Shown: positions 37,389-47,990, counted from the first letter of the stretch. The stretch: DNA of 64,000 nt from Cymodocea nodosa (GCA_036874045.1 CM072343.1:11862001-11926000), one strand, 5' to 3'. Notes: a model not told the origin generated them from the sequence alone. Program-made: numbers and translations.

Positions 37389-37433
37389 TAACTCAACGAA
37401 CTTAGTCCGTTGAGTTATGCCTTAACTCCACGA
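37389..37433 (+). promoter_or_regulatory. TAACTNNNCGR motif array ahead of the F-box gene
   Basis: TAACTCAACGA (37389), CCGTTGAGTTA (37406) and TAACTCCACGA (37423) lie in alternating orientation, ending about 70 bp before the F-box ATG. It is the shortest of the internal arrays. Confidence 0.5.
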
Positions 37434-37501
37434 GGGTGTGCAGTAGTTATGTTAATTTTTGTCTTTGCTAAATTTTTGTTTTTATTTTACAAAATCGACA
37501 A

Positions 37502-38440
37502 ATGGAATTAATGCAATTACCGTTGGATGCACAAAGGGAAATACTAAGTAACTTGTCAGCTAAAGATCTGTGCAGGATGTGTTGTGTATCAAAGGAAATT
37601 AAAGACTGTATTGAAGAAAAATATTTTCAGGGACTACAAGCTGCAAAAATGACTAAGATTAGAGATGGATTCATATGGAGGTCATTTAATCGTAGTTCAA
37701 ATACCCATGAATATCTGGCTATGGAAGAAACTACTGGAATTCCAACTAATGCATTAGAAGAAATGAGTTATATTATGGGGATAGATGAAGGATTAATCAT
37801 ATACAAAATGAGACCAAGGTATGCAAGTTTATCATTACCTGAGATTTTGATAAGAAATCTTATAACAGGAGAAGAATGTAATATAGGAAGACCTAATATA
37901 TTTGAAGCACCAACTGAAAATTGTGGGTTAGATTTAATATTTTCTAATAAAAATTCTGCAATTCCTGAAAAATTATATTATTGGAGACCTACAGGAAATT
38001 GGGGTGAAGATTTACGCTTAAGTGTGTATAATTTTCTAAACAGATCTTGGAATGAAAACATTATAATATATTTAGGACAGAAATCATTAATTAACCAAAC
38101 ACATGTCATACTTGATGGTTATATTTATTTAGTCACGGAGATATCAATAGCATATAAATCTGATTTATACATAGTGAGCATAGACAGTTATGATGATTAT
38201 ACAAAAATTTTACCTGTCCTGAGTGAAATAGTGAAACCACCATCTAAAAAATTTAATAAAATTCAAATAGGAATGTGGTATAATGAAAAAGATGATCCTA
38301 CTTTATGTCTGATAATATGGTGGGATGAACTGATGAAATTTCAAATATGGATTATGGAAGACATGAATGAATGGAAGTGGGAAGAGGAGTATATTGAAAT
38401 AGATGTAGAAATAGAAACTGCTACATTACCCTGGAACTAG
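37502..38440 (+). CDS. F-box protein gene carried by retrotransposon A
   Basis: The ORF has 312 uninterrupted codons. Residues 1-40 form an F-box (MELMQLPLDAQREILSNLSA, then KDLCRMCCVSKEIKDCI), the SKP1-binding module of SCF ubiquitin ligases. The remainder looks like an F-box-associated substrate-recognition region: PEILIRNLITGEE near residues 118-130, VYNFLNRSWNE near 177-187, then alternating strand-like segments. F-box plus FBA proteins of plants are typically about 300-420 residues, so the length fits. The gene lies between gag and the 3' polypurine tract, 70 bp after a motif array, with a poly-A tract 245 bp downstream. It is open whereas gag, ORF2 and pol are broken. A host target is unknown. 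It may be a captured host gene kept for the element's benefit, or a recent passenger. Confidence 0.8.
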   Translation: MELMQLPLDAQREILSNLSAKDLCRMCCVSKEIKDCIEEKYFQGLQAAKMTKIRDGFIWRSFNRSSNTHEYLAMEETTGIPTNALEEMSYIMGIDEGLIIYKMRPRYASLSLPEILIRNLITGEECNIGRPNIFEAPTENCGLDLIFSNKNSAIPEKLYYWRPTGNWGEDLRLSVYNFLNRSWNENIIIYLGQKSLINQTHVILDGYIYLVTEISIAYKSDLYIVSIDSYDDYTKILPVLSEIVKPPSKKFNKIQIGMWYNEKDDPTLCLIIWWDELMKFQIWIMEDMNEWKWEEEYIEIDVEIETATLPWN

Positions 38441-38996
38441 AAAGGATCCCTTTCTGCATTACATATCATTAATGGTAATACACTCGTATTTGGAATTTAT
38501 AATATATTGCATGTTTACAAATTAAAAAGGACCAAGAACTGCATTAAAACATAATTAATAGCAAGAAGAACTATGCCTAAAAAGTTTGCTTGGACTGATA
38601 CATTTATTCTATTTGTTTCTACTTTCAATCATGTTCTTAAGTTGTGATTTTGTGTGTTTAATGTTGTGTATTCTGCATTTATTTAAAAAAAAAAAAAAAA
38701 AAAAACAAAATATCAATCCAGTTTGTTGGTATCTGTTCTAGGAAACCAACTAGCTTGCTTGTGAGCCACCAAAGGCATAGAAGCCTGGGTTCCACACAAG
38801 ACACTGATTTATTAATACCTGTTAAATGTTATTTTGTTTTATATTCTGTGTTTATCTGGGAATGAATAGTTTTTCAGAGAAAAAAATGAATATGCAGAAA
38901 GAGATACAAATGGAACAACCAATTACTTATCTTGAATTTTAAATCAAACAAAACTTTATTCATGCCTGCTACAATTACTGTACTTATTGTCAAATC

Positions 38997-39039
38997 TTTT
39001 ACATTGAGGACAATGCAAAATGTAGGTATGGGGGGGAGG
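38997..39039 (+). other. Internal hairpin plus polypurine tract (first copy)
   Basis: A stem TTTTACATTG/CAATGCAAAA with loop AGGA is followed by AGGTATGGGGGGGAGG. Element B has the same unit (60209-60250, minus strand) with a perfect stem. Position about 1.3 kb before the LTR suggests a second, internal plus-strand priming site. Confidence 0.7.
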
Positions 39040-40317
39040 TAATTAAAGTAACAGCCATGCAAGTTTGTTAATTAAAGGAATTAAAATGGTATTGCAAAGT
39101 TTTGAGGAGATTGAAAATTTTTATGAACTTGTTGTAACTATCCGATAATTGAGACTGTAAAATTTTTATAAACTGCTTGAATGTTATATTTAGAAGGCTA
39201 TAGAAGATGCTATAGAATTTATTATTTATGTAAATCTAGATATAGTATCTTATGATTTTTCTGAATTTCATGAGTTTAACAGTTTCACGATTTTAAAATG
39301 AAATCAGAATATTTAATGCTTAATCAGAAAATTATCTGAAGTCTTGAAGGAGCTGAGATGTGAATTCTAGATTAAATGAAACACATATGATGAAAGATAC
39401 ATTTACTTTGACTAATTGAACTTGTAGAATGATTTTTGTGTAGATCTTATTAAACTACAGATAAAGTATGAACTTATTATTATGGATTCATATCTTTAGT
39501 AAATGATAGAAGCAGGATTATATGAGATTGGTGTTTTATTGCATCTGTATTAATGAAATACATGCATATACAGTATGTGATTAATGCTTTGTTTTGTGTG
39601 TGCATTTATTTTTAGAAAAAAAAAAAAAAACCTTAAGAGTTTATTGACTTGTTTGATCATGAGCCTTTTGTACTTGAGTAGATAGGTATGTAAGGATTGT
39701 TGACCTGAAAAAGGACTCTAAAAATCTGGTAACCTAAGATCTTGATCAGATCTGGGATTGTTGACTGAAAGCTCGTTACATGGGTACATTAGAAAGCTCT
39801 TGCATGATTCAAGCTTGTCAAATTAACTTTTAAAGTACACAAAAAAAGAAAAAAAAAAAAAAACATATACTGTTCTGAAAAGATACAAGTGTTTTGTGAA
39901 ATACAGATATCTTATGAATCGAGTATATTTTCTGTTATTTAGAATTGCTGAAATACAAATCTGGAATTGACTTTTGAAGTTGTTTAATGGAAATACAATT
40001 CTTTATTCTACTTGTCTTAATCAGATTGAATTGGATTGTACCTTGATTCGTATGTTGTTGAAATTTCTTCTAGAAAAACTTATTGGAAAATTCAAGATTA
40101 CAGATGACGAAAAGAAGAACAAACGATAATATAATTAACACCTATATGAAGATGATATACTTTGTATGTAATTTACATATATTCTAAATATCTTTGCAGG
40201 TTGATTACTGAAACATACAGAATATATGTTTATGCTAAATAGAAGAAAAAAAAAAAAAAACAAAAGGGGGAGAATTAATTCTAGCACTTTTTGAAAGACC
40301 AATTAATTAAATCTTAG

Positions 40318-40355
40318 TTTGCTAAGGGACTAGCAAAATTTAGGTATGGGGGAAG
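40318..40355 (+). other. Terminal hairpin plus polypurine tract of element A
   Basis: Stem TTTGCTA/TAGCAAA with loop AGGGAC is followed by TTTAGGTATGGGGGAAG and then the LTR. B has the same arrangement at 59033-59069 (minus strand). Confidence 0.85.
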
Positions 40356-41300
40356 TGTTTAGAATGAAAAAGTGCATATTATTAATGGTTAAATGATGGT
40401 TAATTGCATAATATTTAGCTTATCATATGAAAATTAAGCCATTATGTTATAATTGCACTGTTATATGCTTTAATTGAAGAATCTGCTTAATTTTGGGGAA
40501 TTAATGTTAATTTAGCACATTTATGAACTATCGGTAAATTGCAGGCTGTGAAATTCTTAAGTATCCAAAAATGCATCTGAGCATCGAATAGTTATACCTG
40601 TAACTCTCTGGAATGTTATTTTATGTTTAAACTGCTACTGACACGTGTTGAGAGCTGGTAGATTTACTTACGTTATAACTCGTTAAGTTAGTATAATTGC
40701 ACGCATTGAGTGTTGTATTGTTGGTGTTGTATCGTGATTAATGTTATCTGTATCAATTTTATGATTGTTTTATGTTAGTTTTAATTTTACAGTTTACTGA
40801 AATTGGTTCGTACAAAACAACTTAAAGATTTTAATGGTTACTGTTTGAATCATCTGAATGTTAGTATTGCATAATGATAAATCCAATGTTAACAAACATT
40901 AAAAAGCTTAATTGATGTTATTTACAATTTGTGGAATCACCCAATGGTTGGCCAAATTCCTTTGTAATTAGCAGTATTATAAAGAAGAGACAAGCTCGTG
41001 GAGTTAACTTAAGTCCACGAGGATAGTCCGTTGAGTTATCAATAAATTTGAATTGTTCACAATCAAACATTTCTTAAATTCGTTAGCAATTCCTTGTGGG
41101 ATCGACCTGTACTTGTACACTGATACAATAGACACTGTGCACTTGCAGTTAAAGTACAAATTGGAATTAATATCTAAATTGTATTAAAGGTTGTTTGTTT
41201 ACTTCTGAAAGAAAGAATAGGCATAAAGATAAATTAACTAAGTAAAAATAGAAGTAACAAATCCAAGTTTTTTTAGTGTAGTGCTGGGAAGATGCGAACA
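40356..41300 (+). repeat. Element A 3' LTR, internally deleted
   Basis: This 945-bp LTR matches the two ends of the 5' LTR but lacks about 850 bp, joining sequence equivalent to 25812 to that at about 26660 at a shared TTGAGT. A second loss of about 60 bp is at 41044. The deletion removes the GC-richer block and antisense ORF. Confidence 0.93.
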
Positions 41301-41305
41301 AGTAC

Positions 41306-42906
41306 CAAGGAATAATTCTTCTTAATTTGTTTTGCAGGAGGAAACAACATCAAAATGGATCTTGGATAGTGGAGCATCAAGTCACATGACCGGATAGAAA
41401 AGTCTACTAAAAAATTTTACAAATACCAAGAAAGGAAATGTTACATTTGAAAACAAAAGCAATGATAAAAGCATAGGTATGGGCAATGTTCAAATAACTC
41501 CTACTTGTGTTATTTCAAATGTACTATATGTAGAAAACCTATGATTTAATTTTTTAAGTGTTATAAAACTAATTGATAAAGAATATTATATATTATTTGA
41601 AGATAATGTATGCAAAATTATTGATAAAAGTACAGATAAACTTAAGTTTACTCCTAAAATAAAAGGTTCTATATGTATTTTATCTTTACCTTCTAGTGTA
41701 GTTGATTTAAATTCATGTTTGCTAGCTGAAATTAGTGATGCATATCTATGGCATAGAACGATCAGGCATATAAATATGAAACTATTGCATAAATTATCTA
41801 GAAAACATTTAGTGAGAGGTTTACCAAAGATTAAATAGTCAAAGGACTTTATGTGTGATGCATGTGAATTAGGTAAACTTCACAAAAACTCTTTTAAATC
41901 CAAAACTAATATATCAAGCAAGAGAGTCTTAGAACTTATACATATGGATCTATTTGGACCAACAAGAATCATGAGTCTTGGTGGTAAACGGTATGTATTT
42001 GTTTTAGTGGATGACTTCTCTAGATACACTTGGGTATATTTTCTAGCATCTAAGATAGAAGTTTTTCAAAAGTTTAAAATGTTTTGCAATCTTGTTCAAA
42101 ATGAAAAAAGTGTCTTTGTTCAAAAACTTAGGAGTGATCATGGTACTGAATTTGATAATGATCAAATGGATAATTACTATAAAGATCATGGCACTGATCA
42201 CAAATTTTCTTTTCCAAGAGTACTGTCTTAAAATGGTGTTGTTGAGAGAAAGAATTGATAAGTTCAGGAAATGGCCAGAACTATGTTAAATGAACATAAT
42301 TTATCTCAAAATCTTTGGGTTGAAGTAGTGTATACAACTTGTTATGTTATTAACAAAAGTCACTTAAGACCTCTTGTTAATAAAACTCCTTTTGAAATTA
42401 TGTTTGATGGGGTTCCAAAAATTTCCTATATGAAACCATTTGGTTGCAAGTGTTTTATCCTTAACACCAAGGATAAAAGGGATAAATTTCAAGCCAAAGC
42501 GGATGAAGGAATTTTTGTTGGTTACTCTACTAGAAGTAAAGCATATAGAGTATATAACAAGACTTCTAGAACTATTGAAGAAACCCTCCATGTAAGCTTC
42601 AATGAAAATTCTTTTAGAGAATCTCAATCTAAAGTGGATAATGATGATATGATCAATTTCCCAAAAGAATTAGAGATCAATAGAGAGATTGAAGATTTAT
42701 CTGAGAAAATCAAAAATATGAACTTAAATGATCAAACTAATGATCAAAGTGGTGTACCTTTAGATGTTGATGAGAATATTGAGGAAAATCATATAAATTG
42801 GCATTATTCTTCATCACATCCCATCACTCAAGTCATTGGTAATATTAATGAGGGAGTTAAAACTAGAGCTTCAGTTAATTTAAATAGTGTGTATGTAGAG
42901 AGATAG
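41306..42906 (+). pseudogene. C1 protease and integrase remnant
   Basis: Protease WILDSGASSHMTG is at about 41354-41392. Integrase has the HHCC region with CDACELGK (41850-41880; the usual GH reads RH at 41767) and a core with MDLFGP, RSDHG and NGVVERKN. It continues through the FGCKCFILN region (42435) to GVKTRAS (42855), where RT should begin. Stops lie at 41394, 41544, 41836, 42229 and 42257. The frame ends abruptly at 42906, where inverted C3-type sequence starts; RT, RNase H and the 3' LTR of C1 are absent from the window. Confidence 0.88.
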
Positions 42907-43698
42907 GGGTAACTTATTTTCATTTAACATGGTTCTAGACATTTCTTGAAGTGATTTGTTGTTACGTTCTACTATTCCATTTTGTGAAGGAGCTCTTGGG
43001 AATGAGTACCTATGATCTATGCTTAATTCTTCACAAAAGGTGTCCATTTGATCATTATCAAATTCTATACCATGATCACTCCTAAGTTTTGAATTTTAAC
43101 ATTTTGCTCATTTTGAACTTTATTACAGAATATCTTAAATATTTCAAAAACTTCAATTTTATTAGCTAGAAAATAAATCCAAGTAAACCTAGAATAGTCA
43201 TCAACTAGTACAAAAGCATAATGTTTACCTCCTAGACTAGTTGTCCTAGTAGGTCCAAATAAATCCATATGTACTAGTTCTAATACCCTTTTGCTTGTTA
43301 TTTCATTTAAACTTTTAAAGGATGTTTTATGTAATTTACCTAGTTCTAATACCCTTTTGCTGGTTAGTACCTTCATTGGCAACTTCTAATGCATGCCATA
43401 TCTCATATGTAGTTTGATATCTAGAAACTTTGTTAAATTGATTATAAGATAAAGCATAAAACAAGATGTTTAAACCTTTGGCATTCAATGTCATTTGCTC
43501 ATTTTCATCAAAAGTCCAAGTATCATATGAAGTCGTAACTAATACTATAGGATTGTCAATTATATGCCATAGTTTGAAATCAATTGACTGAAAGAATACT
43601 TTCATGCTATATTTCCAATAGCCATAATTGCTACCTTCAAATATAGGACAATTAGTGGTCTGTCCTTCAGTCATAACTAAGATTTCAGTATTATCCAT
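42907..43698 (-). pseudogene. gag-integrase fusion remnant of inverted C3-type copy
   Basis: Gag starts MDNTEILVMTEG near 43697 and keeps the first third of the capsid region without stops through EVANEGTN (43365). It then joins integrase at ELGKLHKTSFKS and runs through MDLFGP to the RSDHG-NGIVE region with a frame change near 43070. The 21-bp phrase at 43341-43361 recurs at 43275-43295, marking the junction. Confidence 0.85.
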
Positions 43699-43833
43699 TT
43701 TAAACAAATGATCCTAAGTAAATGATAGGAAAAATCGATTCCTAAATAGAGAAATGAAAGCTTTTTAGATACTTTGATACTAGATGTAGCAGAGTGTAGA
43801 CAATCTAATAAGAATTTAAGCTCTGATACTAGT

Positions 43834-45061
43834 TGTAGGATCATTGTATCACAAGAGGGGGGGTGAATTGTATCTTTAGCAATTAAAATTACTAGTGGAT
43901 AAAACAAGAGCACAAAACACTCGTAAATAAAATTCTATTCTTTATAAACTTTAAAGACATAATTTATAATATCTTTTCAACTCAATTCCCTTCTTGACGA
44001 TTTTGATACAGTAATGTTTGATATACAATTCAAATAGAAAATTAAGTCTTTATTCAAAACTAATTTCGAATTGTATAAAACTTGATCTTTATGCACGTAG
44101 CTCCTTTCCTTCTTTTTGCTCAGCTTCTGTATCTCTTCTTCTCTAGTTGTCGAATTTCCAAACTTCTTGTGTTTGTAGCTCCTTTTCTGAAATTGCTTGG
44201 AATTTTGAACTTCTTCTAATGTTGGAGAATTTTTCTAGATATGAATATTCAAACTTAACTTTTCAGTTTGGGATCCAGATTGAATATTCAGACTTGGTTT
44301 TTGAGATTTGGATCCTCATTGTAATGTAGCTCATACTCTTTATTAGTAGTCGAACTCTAACTTCATGTTTAGCATGTTCATCCACTTAATCTATAATTCA
44401 TGTACTAATTTTTTTTTTTTTAATCCAAATTACTTTTTTTTTTTTGAATTTCCAATTTCTCCACTATCATTTTGAATTTCCACGATCTCCACTCGTAGAT
44501 TCACCAAAACTTTATCTTCCTGGAGTTTTTTAGAATATCTTCTAACCCTTCATTTTAGTCAAACACTTATCCTTTAAGTCTTGTAAAAACTTGAATATTT
44601 ATTTGTAACTCTTCAAGTTTTTGCACCTGCAAAACATGTGACTAAACAAGGAAAACTTATGTATTCATTAGTCATTTTATAAAACTCGAACAGTTATCTA
44701 TCCATGCATATAAAAACTCGAACAATTATCTAACTCTTCGATTTTCATTACCGAATGCACATGGAAAACACGTGACAACTTAAAACATTAAAAACACACA
44801 TGCAAATAACTTAACTACACAAGTTTTTAACATAAGTCTTCGACTAAATCAAAACATTAACTATCCGAAAGTTTAACTATCCGAAAATCTAACTATCTGA
44901 AAACTTTAACTATCCGAAAGTTAACTATCTGAAATTTTAAATGAAACATTCTGATAACCTGTTAACATTTAATTACGTGACAATTATACTTAGAGAATAT
45001 TATTTAGACTTATTTTATAAACTTTAATAAAGTATTTATCATCAAAACAAAATTCCTAACA
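43834..45061 (-). repeat. LTR of the inverted C3-type copy
   Basis: This 1228-bp sequence is the reverse complement of the C3 LTRs, ending TGTAGGATC at 43834 and TCCTAACA at 45061. It has TAACTATCCGA-type motifs near 44869-44925. Confidence 0.93.
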
Positions 45062-46422
45062 TTATTTTCTATTATTTGTTCATATTGAGTTATTTTGATG
45101 ATCTATTTCAGTTTAGCTATTCTTGAGAATATTTACTGAATTCTTGCTCTTGTTTAATTATTTTCTTCTTTCAAAATCTTTTTCAATTTTTTTTTTTAAA
45201 TAAAAAAAATATTATAAAAATCACAACATTTGTTTCATGAGAATTTCTACTAAGTTTGTACTTTACAATGATTTTCTTCATCTATATTAAAATCAACTCA
45301 GATTAATTCACAAAAATTATTGAAGGCTACAGCTCCACAAATAGAATAATCCCCACATGACACTTAGAATGAGGATCTAAATCCGAAAAATAGCCAAGTT
45401 ACCTTATTAATTTAGTGATTGTATTCCTATTTGCTAGACTGAATGTTACATGATTAGATAATTTAGAGGTATTTAATATGTGTGAGTGAAAAACAAGGAA
45501 AAGTGGTTGAAAGCAATAAGACTCAAGATATTTAACTTGACCTTGTCCAAATGTTTTTAACTTTCTAAACTTTCATATTCTTCATACTGTCAAAGTGATT
45601 GCAAATACAAAAAAAATAAAAAATGGAATGTTTGTTGCAAAAAGCAACCAACACCAAAAAAAAAAAAAACAAGGGGGATGCAAAACCCAAATTATGGCTA
45701 TGCAGTACTAAAAGTTTCAAACTCTCAATGTTCTTCTTTTCCTCTTAGTTAATTACATAACAGACATTGTTAAGGGAAAATATACCTTGGGGTTACTTCA
45801 TGGAAATTTCAAATTGGCCGGAGAGAACATATTAAATACTTTTGAATTTTTCTATTCTAAAAACATTAAGTTATAGCACTAAAGTATATGAAAACTTTTT
45901 TTTTAAGGTTAATAAGGTGAACCATAGGATCGAGTCCTTATGCTGAGTGAAATGTGCAATTTATCTAAATGTGGTGCCTTGAATTCTTTAGTAATCTTCA
46001 CAACAATTTAATCTTTTAAAAATTAAAAAAAAAAAACTTTATTTTTTTTTACTCTTTTAAATAGGGGGAGTTTATAAATCTTTTTGTTGTTTCTTTTTCT
46101 TTCTTGATATTTCTGATTTTCTCCATTTTTAGCTATATTATTTTCTTTTGGTCAGCATATATTTAGAGGGAGTTATTTTTTTACCTAGATAAGGGTTGGG
46201 AGTTTTCAAAGAGTTAGCATATTGTCTTAAGGAGTTTTCGAACAGTTATCTTGTAACTATCTGAAATTCTCTTTCTTTTTAGTAAGTTAGGCCTCTAACT
46301 CACTAATCTTTGGAACTTTCTGTTATTTATATGCTTTCAGAGGGTTATCTTCTCACTCTGTCTTAACCTTCTAATTCTCAAACCCTTCGTCTGCTTCATT
46401 TTTTTTTCACGCCTTCTCCTTC
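45062..46422 (+). other. C4 spacer (upstream of accessory ORF)
   Basis: AT-rich sequence without a recognisable ORF. It has an ACAAGGGGGATG tract at 45669, an AATAGGGGGAGT tract at about 46061 and homopolymer runs. Layout resembles the C3 spacer. C4 gag and pol are absent, so the element is missing its 5' half. Confidence 0.6.
46200..46365 (+). promoter_or_regulatory. Degenerate motif array ahead of C4 accessory ORF
   Basis: TCGAACAGTTA (46238) faces the near-match TAACTATCTGA (46253). AGTAAGTTAGG and CTAACTCACTAA (about 46281-46305) and AGAGGGTTATC follow. The array lies 60-220 bp before the ORF start at 46423. It is weaker than the arrays in A and C3, consistent with an older element. Confidence 0.4.
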
Positions 46423-47037
46423 ATGGCTTTGTCTAAATGATTTTCTGCCCTCTCTCAGCAAGAGCAAGAACAGAGGATTCAAATAATGGCACAAGAACTC
46501 TAGACAAGTATGGCAGATCTTTCTCCTACAAAAGCTCAACTCATTATTTCTATCGGAGAAGAGGTCACTAATATTGAGTTAGTTTATGGAACCTCAGAAA
46601 TAGTTACTTGTTTCCTGTGTTTGGAGAAACAATTGTCTGTTCTTAATAAATATCGTCCTATTAGCACCTTTGATAAAAGTGGGAATCAGTTGAAAACCAA
46701 AAATCAAGCTTTGAAGAAACAATCGACCAACACTCCAACTGATAATAAGAAACAGAAGACCAAGTCTACATATTCTTCACTATGTAGTAAGACACCTTCT
46801 GTTAATACTAGGGTTTCTAAGGATTCTTCCTTAGATGATGAAGAAATATTTACTGCTAAAGTTAACTCCTTAGAACCTTAGTTTAAATCTGTTTATGAGG
46901 CTTATGTTAGCCAATTTTTAAGTACTTCTAAGGATACTAGTGTCTCTAAGAAACGTGCTTTGCACATGGCAATTCAATTACAAGTCGTCTTACTCAAGAG
47001 GAGAAATCAGGTTTTACTCAATTGACTTAGTGAGCAA
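46423..47037 (+). pseudogene. C4 accessory protein, 5' part
   Basis: The frame starts MALSK with TGA at 46438 and TAG at 46501, then MADLSPTKAQ and a helical, basic region. It is interrupted at 47038 by the B-type solo LTR. The frame resumes at 50891 after the AGCAA duplication (LGIKIQETTERTCY). No domain is recognised in this N-terminal part; its position and continuation identify it. Confidence 0.65.
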
Positions 47038-47990
47038 TGTAAAGTACCAATTTGTGCATTTTATATATGTTAATTCATGCACATTAAGGATTATAAGTTA
47101 TCATTATATATGTTCTTCTAAAGAATTAGATGGAAATCATATTTTTAGACATATGCATGAATTAGGGATTAAATAGTTGATAATGTACAAATTTATCCTT
47201 TATCAATTAAACACCTAGTCAATAGCCCTTGTATTAGACATAATTCTTATAATTCTTCAATATATGACTTTGTATACATTGTATGATTGCCAAATCACTT
47301 AAATATGATGGTAAACTAAAGAACTTTAAGTAATTCATGTATGCACATGTGAAAAAGTTGTGGACCAAAACCTTCCTAATTTGGCAACTTTCCATATATG
47401 GCAACTCATGCATGCATGTATACTATATTTACATCATATGATTTATATTCAATGTATATGTGCATCCAACTTGGTTTTGAGTTTTATAGGTCAATAAATC
47501 ATGAAATCAAGATGGATTAAAGAGGAAAAAGCATGGGCCATTGGATGCAACTTATTGGAGATCAAGTTACAAAAGCCTAGACTATTTAAAGTGTTTGTTT
47601 ACTCAATTCTAGGCTATCTCCTCCTCTTCCAACACATTGCAGCTGGTGGTTCCAGCCATTCCAACATCTCCATCTAGAAAGTCCCATCTTCCCCTTGATC
47701 TTGAACAAGCTTCCTTCAAGAATGGTGAGCCTTGGCGTCTTCCCCTCTTCCTGGAAGACACCTTCTCTTCAATTCAAACAGTCATATGTTAGGATCTCCT
47801 TGGGCATTGATCTTGGTGGATTGGGAGGCTCGTGTGACTAATTTGGAGTGGAGCAAAAGATTAGGATCTTCAGGGTTGAGTCATTGGAAGCACCATCCTT
47901 AGACGTGGAAGCCAAAGTTGTGGGTCTTGGAGGTAAGATCTTGAGGGCATGCACCATTCTTCTTCAAGGCAACCCTAGAAGCTTCACTTG

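Larger units (their letters stand above)
38441..40355 (+). other. Element A 3' noncoding region
   Basis: No coding region is recognised. It contains poly-A runs at 38684-38704, 39616-39630, 39850-39863 and 40245-40260. It also holds the hairpin/purine unit at 38997-39039, an extra AAAAGGGGGAGA at 40262 and the terminal hairpin/polypurine unit. A comparable region in B is 59033-60640. Confidence 0.7.
25457..41300 (+). mobile_element. A: full-length Ty3/Gypsy element with pol-ORF2-gag-F-box order
   Basis: The LTRs are 25457-27325 and 40356-41300. The flanks GGTAC (25452) and AGTAC (41301) fit a target duplication with one difference. Internal order is: tRNA-Asp primer site, zinc knuckle plus protease-RT-RNase H-integrase (27372-32090), accessory ORF2 (32780-35006), gag capsid (36119-37306), F-box gene (37502-38440), hairpin plus polypurine tract, 3' LTR. 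Athila-like features are the Asp primer site, the PR-pol sequence type and the AGGTATGGGGG tract. Gag downstream of pol is anomalous, and element B shows it too. Confidence 0.93.
42907..45061 (-). mobile_element. Inverted, truncated, internally deleted C3-type copy
   Basis: Read on the minus strand it begins with a complete 5' LTR (45061 to 43834), then a primer-site region, gag, then integrase, and stops mid-integrase at 42907. It corresponds to C3 up to about 10782, with gag joined directly to integrase. No target duplication or 3' LTR is seen at the 42907 end. Confidence 0.9.

Noticed and set aside
37502-38440. F-box ORF as an ordinary host gene
   Set aside because: It lies inside element A between gag and the polypurine tract with LTRs on both sides, and no intron or separate flanking host sequence is visible.
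43834-45061. Inverted C3-type LTR as a solo LTR
   Set aside because: It is followed on the minus strand by primer-site leader, gag and integrase, so it is the 5' LTR of a truncated copy.
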